NCBI GenBank assembly: GCA_026874595.1
Contig: CM049317.1
Coordinates: 54,853,118-54,917,117 of the forward strand
Reading direction: 5' to 3'
Length of the DNA: 64,000 nt
Origin: Sipunculus nudus
Lineage: Eukaryota > Annelida > Sipuncula > Golfingiida > Sipunculidae
Under the pieces are notes generated by a model, which was not told the origin of the DNA, ran no database searches, and saw only the letters and a list, made by a program, of their open reading frames with translations. Of the stretch, positions 38,701 to 51,900 are shown in pieces. Made by a program: the position numbers and the translations under genes. The first letter of the stretch is position 1; every line of letters starts with the position of its first letter.

Positions 38701-41700
38701 GGCGGTCTTTGTGTCTTTGTATTGGTGTGTTTGGTCTATTGCCAGTGGCAGCAGGGTCTGTAATTGTCATCTGCATCATATCTTGTGAACGTGATAACTT
38801 TTGAACCACTTTTAGGGAAACTTTACAGTTTAATAGTTTCCACCATTATCTTCCATGAATTTGAAAACTAGTTACCATGAACTGACTTAAATCTTAAAGG
38901 TCATATAAGCTGAAATAAAAAAAAAATGTTGTGAACCCCATACCTTTTGGAAAATTGCATATATTTTCCTCAACATTATTTTTAAGGCCAAATCTGTGGA
39001 AATATTTGATTATGTAATCACCATGTAACTTATATAATCATGCATTTTTTACAGCATATTTTGAAATTGGATGCACCACAAAAAGGGCTGGTTTTATGGC
39101 CATGTTTGGGTAACCTCGGTACAAGTGATATACCCATAATTTTAACATGTGAATTGTGACATCTGTTGATCTGGGTTTTATTGTGTATGTTAATGGCAGC
39201 CCCCATTAGCTGTTTGGGTAAGCAGTGAGAAATAAACCTGTAAGGGTTTGATATGGGTGCGGGGACATGAAAGTACCCAGAGTCCAGGCAAGAATCTGTT
39301 TGGGGAGGGGAACATGTAACAAGTCATACTGTGCGGTCAAAGTTTAGAGAAGAATAACACTTTTATTGGACCATGCCCAAATTCTCAAATTATATTAGAA
39401 TTGCTCTCTGTATTCACTTGTCTCTACGCAATTTATTGTGTACATCTTAATTACCACTTTTATTGGACCATGCCCTAATTCTCAAATTATATTAGAATTA
39501 CTCTCTGTATTCATTTGTTTAATACATTCAATTGATCTGATAATCTTTATATTAATTACAAAGATGTGCCACTTTTTTCCCAGGAGTCAGAGGCCTCGGA
39601 TCTGGTCGGCATCGAGTCCTGATGAGCTGCCCAACAAGCAGCTAGGTGAACTGGAGGAGGAGGTGTTTGCCTCGTACAGTGGTCCAGATTCAGGCCTGAC
39701 CTTGATATACGACCTTGAAAATGGCAACGTTAATTGCACCTCACCTGCTGGTAAGTAAATAGTGAAATTAAATATTTTAATTAATTTGTCTCTGTAAGAG
39801 GGTTGTTTGATTTCATCAGAGTGTGCTTGTATATAACTTCACTTACAAAGTTTTGAATTGATTTTGATAAAAAAATATCTTTAGGGTAAGGATGACATTT
39901 AAAGAACAATTTAAAGTTGTGTTTCAATGTGTATTTATTTGCATATGTACATGTAGAAATTGCTGTTTTAAACTTCAGTCCAGTGTTTTCTTCTATGAAT
40001 ATTCTTTCATGTTTCTTCTTTTTTTTTTGAAATTGTCAAACTTTAGAGAAAGTGTGACGTGTTGGGATGGTTTGCTGGGAATCATTTGTATTCAGGCAAA
40101 ATAAACTAATAGCGTGAGATTAAACATATTATTGCAAATGTTTGTGTACCTCTTAATATAATAGTTGTGTGTTTATGTTTGTGTACACAGAGGAGTTGGA
40201 TAGTCCTGGATCAACGGACAGTGGTCCTCAGATGTGTGTGGCTGGGTGCTCATCTTGGAGAAAGAAGAGCCGGAAAGCATACGGCATTTGTATGTCACTG
40301 TATGACCAACATCCGGTCAATGGCAGAATCTCAGGTAGGTCACCAGAGCATATTATTTAAAATAAACAAAATTTAAGTCTTCCAGTGCCTTGTAATCATG
40401 GGATACATCTCACACTCTCCGTTATCATTGAAATAAAATAAATCTGCATGTTCTTAACCACAAGAGGGCAAGACCATCAATTGCTGGTACCATTGCTAAC
40501 TTTGAGAAGAAATTTCTGAACGAGCTGAAAGTTTGACCATGTGTGCAGGCAGTCAGGCACAGGCATAACCTTAATTTGAGATGCCTTTGCTCTGACGGGC
40601 AGAGCTAGCCTGTGATACAACCATCAAATAAGGGATGCAATACCGGCTTCTCTGGTCATGGGGTAGAGCAAATGACTCAAAGGCAGGAGGATGTGAGTTT
40701 GAATCTGGGCCGAGACTGTGAGATTTTTCATTGTCAACCCAAACCACTCTACAGTCTTATGGGAGAACCATGCCCCACAGCCATGTGTCACTCACAAACA
40801 AGTGCACCTTTTGGGGGATCCTCATTTGTCATCCTCAGTAATGGGGATGATTACACACCCAGGCCCAATAAGCTTCGTAATCACTGGGCCTCGTTAACAC
40901 ATGAATATAAAATGAGAAAAGCGTGTGATACTGTCCTGTCATATAGTTTGATACTGGAATGTAATTCTGCTGATATTCTTTGTTAAGCTGCATTAAAAAT
41001 GGATCCCCCCCAAGATAAAAAAGAACATATCTATTGGCTTGGATTCAAACATCTCCTGCATTTGAGTACCACAAATCAAAGTTTGATCAGTTAACATTCA
41101 CTGAGTGCTACCTACTTCTTAAATGTATTACACAATAATTCTTAAATGTATTACATTAAAATGCTGCATGTATTTCCAGTTCTGTTCAATATTTGTCATA
41201 TCCTTACTTATTGTTTTACAGGGGATCCTATAGCTGATGCATTTGCTCTTTGCGCACGTAAAAACAGCAGTGTCATGATAGTGGCTGATGGCGTAAACTG
41301 GGGTGAGAAGTCCAAGATGGCCGCTCGCTGTGCCATCTATGGCAGTATGATGTACCTCAACCAGAATCTCTACTCGAAGAAAGAACCTGTCAGAGACACC
41401 AGTGTGAGTAATAGAAACTTAAGTCTGTCCCACAAAGGCGAGCCCTTTGGTTTTTTTGCAGTCGTTATGAAATGTTGATATTTCTGTCCAGTATATCACT
41501 ATAGCATAAAACTGTGTGTGCTCCAACAGTAAGGAATGAGACTTTTTTTTCAAACATATAAATACATATTTTGTAACTTTCCAGACATTTCCCCATGAAG
41601 TGACAGTGCAGGATGGAATCTTTAAGATGACATTGTATTTTTATCATATTTATGAAATCATCTTCTATCATCGTCGATCAACGTCTTTAATAACGTCTTT

Positions 41701-42917
41701 GGTCCCATCACTCCAGTCAGTATTGCTTGACAAAAAAAAACTGTTTTATCAGAATTTAAATTGATTCACTCTAATTTTTTGCAAGGTGTGCAGTAGTTTC
41801 CTCATATATATATATATATAAATTATAATGGCCAGTGTACTTGGTTGATGTCCTAACAAGATATTTGTTAAAATAAACTAGGTTAATACATATTGGCAAG
41901 AACTGAAGGAATTGTGGGATGGACTATCATTATTAAATAGATATTTGCAGGCCCTGAGCAATCCCTGGTTTTAGACTTTCCACGCATCAACTATTCTACA
42001 TATAAGACAATATCAAATCTTTAAAGAGCCCCCCACGAGTGTGTTGCACTTACGACGCAAATATAACCTAGTGTTTTGCACTCACAACATGTGAAAAGTA
42101 CATGGTTACATCATATCTACCTGTCCTAATTGTATGAAATTTGAAAACCAGCCGCGTAATGCCAGGCATGAAAGGTCTGCTATGTCCTACACAGCTTGTT
42201 TTTGTTTTCCCAAGCACATACTAACCTAGTTTGAAAATGACAAAATAGCCGTTCAAAATGGCAAAGTTAATGGTAAATGCCGATAATCCTGTCTTACACC
42301 TGGTTCCGTATTTAGTATACCAGTTAAAAAATCAAGCCAAATATGTCAGATATATGGTTTTCTGGCGGAGTTTAATAAAATAAGACACCTTTGATAGGTA
42401 TGTTAAATTCTTACAAGTCGAGAATGATCTTTTAACATTAACATCAACAATGAAAGAAAGAAATTAACACGCTGGTCTTGGTGAAAATCCGAATTTTAGA
42501 TTATATAAAATCTGACCTTTGCTTTTAACAGTCACTGGTGGAAGTGGGGGGGGGGGGGGGGGGAGGTTTCAAATTGTAGTTGAGCCAACAAAGCTGTAGG
42601 TAGTTATAGATAGATCAGGGAACCAGTAAAGTGTACAATCGGTATAATATGGGGATCATGTGGAGCATTTCTTTCATCTTTTATATTTTTTATGCATGCA
42701 TAGGTAGATTTTGATAGAATATGGGGTTTGACCCATCCTAATTGGGTTGACCATCTGAAGATGGGGGACCTTATATCCAATCGGTTATTGGGTCTACCAA
42801 TCTTAAGATGGGTCAGATTGGATAATGGTGTGCAACATATATAAATATATGAATCTGTGTCTGTGAAACCATTATGATAATTAGAGTCAGTAAAGGCAGT
42901 GCAAATCAGCTGTCATA

Positions 42918-42952
<35 letters not shown>

Positions 42953-45900
42953 GCTATGATTGGCAAGGGGAGTTCTTTTATCAGTTTATGTGTGCCAGTC
43001 TTTAAGTATACAAGGAAATAAATATCTACAGGAACATATTGATCCTTGATTCTGGTGTGTGGCATGACAAGGTATCCAACTCACCAGATCTGACATGGTA
43101 GCTATGCATACTGATAAACAGAAACTTTTTTACTCCTTTGCACAGGTATAACAGGGATTGAAATTTGTGGCACAGGGGTTAAAAATATTAAAGTCAAACA
43201 AATATCCCAGTCAGCTCCAAAAAATTTAACAACATCAGGCTAATCAGTTCTATAAAATTTCACTAACTGCTCCAGATGATTGGTTCAGTATGATTGCATT
43301 TAACACTCAGTCTATGTTATGTCATTTTGTCAAGTTTTTACTCAACACTGAACACCATGACCCATGGGTGAATTTTTTATATGCCCATCATATGATGGGA
43401 GTATTATGGTATACCCTCCATCTTTCTGTCTGTGTTGTCTGTTAACTTTTACTGTTGCCATGATAACTTTGGGGCTTTGATGGATTTTCAGAAACTCATC
43501 ATAACTATTTACCAACATATTATCTCTCCCTAGTTTGATTATGGGAAACATCCACTTTGTGCCGTCACCATGATAACTTTTGAAGAATATGATGGATTTT
43601 GATAAAACTCATCAGAAATGTTTAAAATCAATAAATCTTAACTAAGTTCAATTTCCAGCAAAGTCCATGTATATTTAATTAGGTCAGAGATCACCGCACT
43701 TCGGGGACACCTTGGCACTTACCAAAAATCCTATGGATTTTCATGAGGTGTTTTATGTACATTTGCGATGCTCTTGTTTATCAAGGACTTCAAATAGTTG
43801 TGGAAAAGTTACCAAATTATTATCTTTTAACAAATACTGTGGTCATAGGAGAGCATTCCTCGAGCTTCTACTTGGAATTTGTTTCCTATGGCCACCAGAT
43901 AGATTCCTGCCTTCAATGATTACTTTCTTGTTTTATTTCTGTGCCCTGATCTCACTAAAATGTGGAAACCTATCATGAGGGCTGCCATTTTGCATACACA
44001 AAACCCTTATGTCACAAGTCATGTGTCACAATTAAAGATATACCGCTTGCAGTCTGTTATTATGAAACCTGCTGTGTCTACAAAATTCTTTTTGTCATTT
44101 AAATCAGGAACTCAAATTATTTATTTAACATATTCATGATAACAGTACAGCAGATGTTTAAGAATTTTGGCTGTTATAAACCTACCTGATTAGTAAGATT
44201 TCTTTTTTTGGGGGGGATGGGGGATTCATTCTGCTAATCAATAGATTTCTTGCCAGTTATACCACTTTGGTCAGCGATTGATCTTAATTCTGAGTTTGGT
44301 AAAGATATACCAAATCTAGCTGATTAGGGGGCTATCCAAAACCTTAAGACTTAGGAATTTGTCATGGCATTGCCCCAGGAACCCTACCCTAAGGTAAGCC
44401 AAGAGACACTACCCATGAAAAACAAAGGCTGGGACACTTGTATTGTGTGAGATTTCCATATTTCAAGTGAGGGCAGATCTGCCTTTCATACCTAAATTTA
44501 CTGAGGTTAATTTATATTAATTAAATTTAATTTAAACAATAATTTAGTCATGAAAACTTTTTTGACAGGCCCAAGTAGTTTGAAATATGTGTATAATTTC
44601 AACCTCTTGAATATAAGTATCTGTGGTCTTTGGCTACTTTCGTGGGAATTCTAAGGAGGAGCAATACAAATCTGAGTGAAGCTATTATTAGGGTTGCAGC
44701 CAAAAATAGAGTAAATACAGTACTCTGAAATGAGTTGTCCATCTAAGCGATGCAGCTTTATTCGGTAAATATTGCTACTCTATGCATACTAGAGAGTTGG
44801 TTAGTTCTCCTTGGAAATGACTTGTAATGACTGTGACCAATTTGTACTTGTTTCAGTCTTATTATCAGGAAACATTTTCTGGCCAAATTACCAATTTGGC
44901 AGACTTGACATTTGGTTTTAACAGCCTTACTTTGGGTCAGCTCACATAAATATCTTCTGTCTTTTTTTCCTGGTTACACCATGAATTTATAATGAAATTG
45001 CCTAGCCCCATGCCATATCTCTACATTGTTTATTGCTGGAATTCTGGATATGCCTGACCTAGAAGCATGTTCCTAGAGGCTGTAATGCTGGCTAAAATCT
45101 TGATTTTTTTTGTGGAAATATGAAAATTCATAGTATAAATATTAGAGGGATATAGGAGGGACTTGTATTTATCAGATTATATTCATGGGCATCAGGTCAG
45201 TTTATGAGTTATGTTATTTAGGGATGTAACAGATTTTCTGTTAATTAATCCATCTCATTTCTTGGATAAGAATTTTAAATAAATTAGTCTTGACTATCTG
45301 AAGCTGATTTTTGTATGTTCATAAAAATCCAGGATTTCTGAGGGAACACATTCTTTGCTGTCATTTTTGTTTGTTTAAAAATTTTCGGGGATAAGAGTTT
45401 ATTTATAGCTTAATATAAAGCTTATTCCAAGAATGCTTGTAATACAACCAGGGATTGGTTTGTTTTGGCTCATCTAATCTTGTAGAAAATCAAAACAGAG
45501 GAACCTGAATGAAAGACCATCTGTCTATTTAGACCACCCTTGAGCGGGACGAACACATTCACTTTGGATATAACTGACCTGTCTGATGAGACCACCTGTG
45601 AATTAAAACCACTTTTGGCCAGTCCAGTGGGTGGTGCTATTAAATAGGTTTCACTGTAATAAAATTTGTCTCCACTGGGGTCATCATGACACATCATCTT
45701 CTGATATGAGTGAAGATAGTATTCTCATAATACAATACATATATAAGATATATATTTGTTCAGATTATATGAAAATATTTTTCTTGTTCATAGACACGTC
45801 ACCAAACATACAATAATACTTACATTTAATAATTAAAGCCAGCTATTCACCTAACTTTTAAGAAAAGTTCTAATAACACTTCTTTGACAGATGTATGAGC

Positions 45901-48900
45901 TTGTTAATCTATAAGCTGTTTGTAAACAAAGCAGTGTTGACAAACAAGAAAACCATGTAATGAAGGTTAAACTTGGTAAAATATGTGTGAGGGTTGAAAG
46001 GTTACTATAGTCATAAAATCCATTTGCAAAACTCTCGCTTGTCTGCCTTAGTGCTGGATGCCTTTAAATGTTTGGATTGTTTTGCCCCCCCCCCCCCACA
46101 CACGCACATTGTAAACATATTGGTATAAACAAAAAGAATAGCTTGTGTACCATGGGATTGGCATTTCTTGCCTATTTTTAGCTCAGCTGACTGAAAGTCA
46201 TCTGAGCTATAGCGATCACTCTTTGTCCGTCGTCCGTCTGTCCGTCTGTCCGTCCGTTAACCAGGCACAAATCGTAACCGCTGGACCTAGAACCTTGTAA
46301 CTTGGGATTCTGAGAGGTCCATAAAAAATCTCCTTGGAAACCAGAAATTAGGTCTCTGTTACCCATATCCTTCGAGCTATGTGGCCCCAAATACCCCCCA
46401 GAAAAGTAAAAAATTTCATACAAAAACTTCAATATCTCATTAACTACTTGACTGATGGTCATGATTTTTGGCATACATATTGATCATGAGATGTTACATC
46501 ACTTCCTGCAGACTGGTGGCGCCACCTGTATTTTTCGATTTTTTACGAATTTTTTTCTCTATTTTTGAGACCTTTAAAAATGTGAACATCTGTTAACAAG
46601 GCACAAATCATAAAGACTGGACTAAGAATCTTAATTCTTGACATACTGAGAGGTCCATGAAAAATCTCCTTGGAAACCAGAAATTAGGTCTCTGTTACCC
46701 ATATCCTTTGAGCTATGGGGCCCCAAAGTACCCCCCAGAATAGTAAAAAATTTCATACAAAAACTTCAATATCTCAATAACTACATCACTGATGGTCTTC
46801 ATTTTTGGCATACATATTGATCATGAGATGTTCGATCAGTTCCTGCAGACTGGTGGCGCCACCTTTACTGTTTGATTTTTTACGATTTTTTCCTCTATTT
46901 TTGAGACCTTTGAGGATGCTGTCATCTGTTAGCGTGGCACAAATCGTAACGACTGGACCTAGAATCTTCATTTTCGACACACTGAGAGACCTATGAAAAG
47001 TCTCCATGGAAACCAGAAATTAGGTCTCTGTTACCCATATCCTTCGAGCTATGGGGCCCAAAATTACCCCCCAGAATAGTCAAAAATTTCATACAAAAAC
47101 TTCAATATCTCATTAACTACATCACTGATGGTCATGATTTTCGACATACATATTGATCATGAGATGTTTCATCAGTATGTGCAGACTGGTGGCGCCACCT
47201 GTATTTTTCAATGTTCACGAATTGTTTTCTCCATTTTTGAGACCTTTAAGGATGTAGTTATCTGTCAACAGGGTACAAATCGTAACGACTGGACCTAGAA
47301 TCTTCGTTCTTGACACACAGGGAGACCCATGATATGTCTCCATGGAAACCTGAAATTTGGTCTCTGTTACCCAAATCCTTTGAGCTATGGCACTCCAAAG
47401 TACAGCTCAGAATAATGGAAAATTTGATACAAAAGCTAAAGTATCTGAACAACTAATGCAGAGATAACCATAATTGTTTGCATGGATATTGATCATGGAG
47501 TGTTTCATAAGTTTCTGCAGACTGGTGGCACCTTCTGTATTTGTTCGGTTTTTTTTACGAAATTTTTCTGTATTTTTGAGACCTTTAAAGATATGAACAT
47601 CTGTTAACAGGGCACAAATCATAAAAACTGGACCAAGAATCTTCATTCTTGACACACAGGGAGACCCATGAAAAGTCTCCATGGAAACTTGAAATTAGGT
47701 CTCTGTTACCCATATTCTTTAAGCTGTATGGGTCCAAAATACCCCCCCCCCCCCCAGAATAATGGAAAATTTGATACAAAAACTGCAGTATTTCAATAAC
47801 TACAACACTGATGGTCATGATTTTCGGCATACATATTGATCATGAGCTGTTCCATCAGTTTCTGCAGACTGGGTGTGCCACCTCTATTTTTTTTTCAAAT
47901 TTTTACGAATTTTTTTTTTTTTGAGACCTTTAAAAATGTGGTTATCTGTCAACAGGGTACAAATCGCAACAACTGGACCTAGAATCTTCATTCTTGTCAT
48001 GCAAGGAGGCCCATGAAAGGTGCCTGTGGAAACTTGAAATTAGGTCTCTGTTACCCATATCCTTCAAGCTATAGGACTCCGAAGTATCCCTCAGAATAAT
48101 GGACAATTTGATACAAAAACTGAAGTATCTGAACAACTAATGCAGAGATCACCATGATTTTTTGCATGGATATTGACCATTAAGTGTTTTTATTAGTTTC
48201 TGCAGACTGGTGGAGCCACCTGTATTTTTGTATCCGCCAAAACGAAGTTTTGCATATACTATGTTTTTGACAGAGTTCCTCCGCCGCGGCGGCGTTCGTT
48301 TCCAGAGAGCTCCTCGGAGACTAATGGATCGATTTTTTCCAAACTTACACCTATTATATGGTCACATGTGAACTGGTGCCTAACCAATTTGCATTCACCT
48401 CTGACCTTTTCTCTCTATCCAGTGTCCATTTGTGGGTCTGTTTCCACTCATAAACCCTCATATCTCGGGAACCGCTTGACCGATCAGGAAATAAAATTGA
48501 TACAAATGTAGCCCTTGGATTGCTTATAACATACACAAAAAATGGTGGCGCCACCTGTAACCATGTTTGCACAGTGTCCATCTGTTCATCTGCCTTGGGT
48601 TAAAATCACTCATATCTCTGCAGTGAATTGACTAATTCACCTGAAATTCCTCATGTGTATACATCCAGGATAGCTTTCTTGATTTTATGACAGGTGGCGC
48701 CACCTACGTTCACGTCCACACTGATGACATCCAAGCTTATATCTCGAAACCATTTGACCGATCAGGAAATAAAATTTATACAAATGTAGCCCTTTGATAG
48801 CTCTGTAACATACACAAAAAATGGTGGCGCCACCTGTAACAATGTTTGCACAGGGTCTGTCTGTTTGTCTGCCGTGGCCTAAAATCACTCATTTCTCTGT

Positions 48901-51900
48901 AGTGGTTCGACATAACTGCCTAAAATTTTGCATGTTTATACATCGTGGACAGCTTTCTTGATTTTATGACAGGTGGCGCCACCTACATTCTAGTTAACGC
49001 TGGACACATCCAAGCTCATATCTCAGGAACCATTTGACCGATTGGGCCAAAATTGTGCATGTGTTTAGATCTCACATAGGTCTTTATCATACACAAAACT
49101 GGAGGGGTTACCTGCAAAGATTTTTGCACAGTGTTTGTCTGTTTGTCTGCCATGGGCAAAAATCGCTCATATACATGTAGTGGTTTGACTTTTCTGCTTA
49201 AAATTTTGCAGGTGTATACAACTTGGACAGCTTTCTGGATTTGTGGTAGGTGGCACAACCTACATACACATTTAGGCTGCAGATATCCATGCTAATATGC
49301 AACATACCTCTCTCTATTTCCCCTTGCCACTCAATCCATGCCTCACTATCCGATTTTGGAAGATACATGTAGTCACTTGTCGGTTACCTGTATTCTAGTT
49401 TTAAAAGTTTACACATTTTTCTCTATTTTTGAGATATATAAATACAGACTAAATCTTGGCCTGTTGGTTAATCTGTTTGATGCTTCAGTTGAATGGGTAT
49501 ATACTACCATTCTGATGATAAAATTTCCTTTTGCGAATCTCTTCCCAGTCAGCTGAGCGTCATGACCCATGGGTCACTTGTTATGAATGGGTAATGGGCT
49601 TATCTTTAGTTAATAGACATCAGACGCTGGAATAGGCCCCATTAATGAAACCTGCTATACCCAGTAAACGATCCTTTAATATGCACAGTGCACCCTTCTG
49701 CCAGAAGTGGTTTCTACTCAAAATGAACCTCTTGCAGTGAGGCAGTGTGGTAAGGCCAAGACTGCTTGGCTTAACTGTCAAACTTAAAAATAAAAATTGG
49801 TCACATCTCAAGGAAACCCCCTTGTGTTTACATGTCACATGCATATATGCTTACAAAATATAACTTCAAATTATTACATGAAGTCCTTACCTCAAAAACA
49901 CCCATGTTATGTAATTTGCTTTGAAACAATTCATATCCACCATATTTTTGAGTAGACTACATTAATCTCTTCATTACATTTGTACCTATGCTGCTGGTGT
50001 ATTTTGGAGCCTCAGTGCATTGTGGGTAGCAGATTTTGATGCCGCCAAACCCTAAACAACTGAGTCGTACACTTGTGTGTCTGATTCTGTGGTGTGTGAT
50101 GCATGGTGTACAAGCTCCTATTAAAATTCTGTTGTCCAAAATTACACCATTTCTCCTCTTGGGGTTTGATTGCTCAGATGAATGTTTCCTGGGTGATGAA
50201 GACAGACAGGTCGGCAGTATGGTTTATTTATGAGTATACATGGCTACAGACACCACACAGAAACTAAATCAACATCCCAGCCTAGCAGGTGCTTTAAAAG
50301 TATCAATGACAACAGCTCTGCTTAGGAGGCTATGTTATCCCCACTGTTTGTTTGTTTGCATGTCAGGCAGATTATGTCCCACATTCACAGAAAGATAATT
50401 GTTCTGAAACATCACTGCTTCACTTTTCACACATCATTTTGTTATTTCTTTTTTTTTTGTGAATACTGCTCTTTGCTGAATCTGTTAAAAGATATTGTAA
50501 GGTGTAACAATAATGTAATAGTAAATGTTATAATAAAATTTTCACTCTTCAAGGTGCCAATCCAACAATGTTGTTTGTATGTACCATCCTTCTGCCAGAG
50601 ATTGTTTCTATTAAAAAAACAACCTCTTCAATTAATAAAAAAAATTGTCACAATTCAAGGAAATAATTCCTGTATACATTGATATATGCATGCTTAAAAA
50701 ATATTACTGGTATTTCATGAAGTACTTACCACAAAAACATTCATATTTATGTAAATTTGACAAGGAAAAATTCTTATCCATCAAATTTCAATGGACTACA
50801 ATATGTACCTTTTTAAGTACATTAATACCTACACTGCTAGTGTATTTTGAATGCCCCAGTGCATTGTGGGGAAAGGATTTCTTCACCCACAATCCCTAAC
50901 CAGTAGAGCCATACTCTTTGAGTGTATGATTCTGTGCAGTTTATGTATGTACTGTTTAAAAAAACGTACCACATGTAATGTATCTGTCCTGCAATTTAAC
51001 AAAATTTTACATATTCATTTTCACCAGTATAGAAAAAAATCAGTCTCACACTCAATATTCTTAAGTGCTAGAGATTTCAAATGTTAACAATTTTTAAAAA
51101 TTCCTATCTTATCATTAGAAGCAAGGCTGTTGTTAGAGTTTCGCCAAATCTTGATTCATTTAAGGCAATGTGCATGCTGTCTGTAGGATATATATATAAT
51201 CTGTTCCACTTGGCCATGATGTGAAAACAAGAGAGCAAAAATTTTAAATCCGTTTAAGCAAAATTACAACTTTAAAATTATATTTTCCCTTCAAAGGAAT
51301 ATGTTTTCAGAGGTTTTAATTCATTTCAGTGTGTTTATTTTTCAGGAGGTGTTCACACATTTATTAGAGGCATTACGAGTCGCTCATGAAGTCATCTTAA
51401 AACACGAAGCAGGACTCACCACATTGTGTCTCTGTTTTGTCTGTCCCCTCCAGGACTCGAAACAGTTTATGATGTGTGTTGTTAACGTTGGGGACAGTCT
51501 GGCCTATGTGTTCAGCAAACATTTCGGGGTTCGGGAAATAACTACTGGCTCACATAATATCCAGCTAGAACGTGATATCAGAGATGCTATGGGAGCAATT
51601 GGTCCAGTTAACGGAACAAATCCGGAATTGCATAACCTGACATGTTCTATGACAGCCGTGGATAGAGGGGATATCATATTTCTCACCACAGATGGAATAT
51701 CTGATAATTTCGATCCCGTGGTTACGAAAATTGCAGTGCCAAAGAAAGTACAAAAAGACGAGGAAACTGGTTGTGAAATCGATCACCAATGTGGAACTTC
51801 CATTGACGGGAAACCAGAAATGGAGCCACATGAACGCCATCAGTATGCTGTCAAAGAAATGGAGAGAGTTATACATGAGTTTGAGTTGTTCACAGAAGGT

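Larger units (their letters stand above)
46180..49582 (+). mobile_element. Family A hairpin-capped tandem-array element, full copy
   Basis: The 5' tip after TATTTTT is AGCTCAGCTGACT, which pairs with AGTCATCTGAGCT 5 bases later. The 3' end repeats the tip inverted (AGTCAGCTGAGC), then the palindrome GACCCATGGGTC, then ACTTGTT. Inside are six head-to-tail units of about 335 bases (starts near 46268, 46606, 46940, 47274, 47613 and 47959), each with a CACAAATCGTAAC phrase, a GTCTCTGTTACCCA phrase and GACTGGTGGCGCCACC. A second type of unit of about 280-300 bases follows (48230-49260). No protein is encoded. Layout and termini agree with non-autonomous Helentron-like elements. Confidence 0.65.
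45833..49645 (+). mobile_element. TTAA-flanked MITE split by a 3.4 kb array element (intron 4)
   Basis: The left part 45833-46179 starts TTAA-AGCCAGCTATTCACC and carries the MITE body (AAGCTGTTTGTAAACAAAG, GACAAACAAGAAAACC, GGCATTTCTTGCCTATTTTT). The right part 49583-49645 carries the MITE's last stretch (TTATCTTTAGTTAATAGACA, GGAATAGGCCCCA) and ends at TTAA. Between them lies the hairpin-capped array element 46180-49582. Joined, the two parts match the uninterrupted copy at 34918-35378, which fixes the insertion point to within a base or two. Confidence 0.75.

Noticed and set aside
46178-48136. Row of similar minus-strand open frames (KDMGNRDLISGFHGD)
   Set aside because: One frame of the ~335 bp tandem unit repeated; stops fall within each unit and no family is recognised.
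46178-49560. CRISPR array
   Set aside because: Units are ~335 bases with drift along their length, not short identical repeats with unique spacers, and the genome is eukaryotic.
50332-51087. Three overlapping + frames of 78-116 codons
   Set aside because: They lie in diverged intronic repeats, rich in Phe/Cys/Lys codons typical of AT-rich non-coding DNA.
51504-51876. Minus-strand open frames opposite exon 5
   Set aside because: Shadows of the phosphatase coding exon on the other strand.
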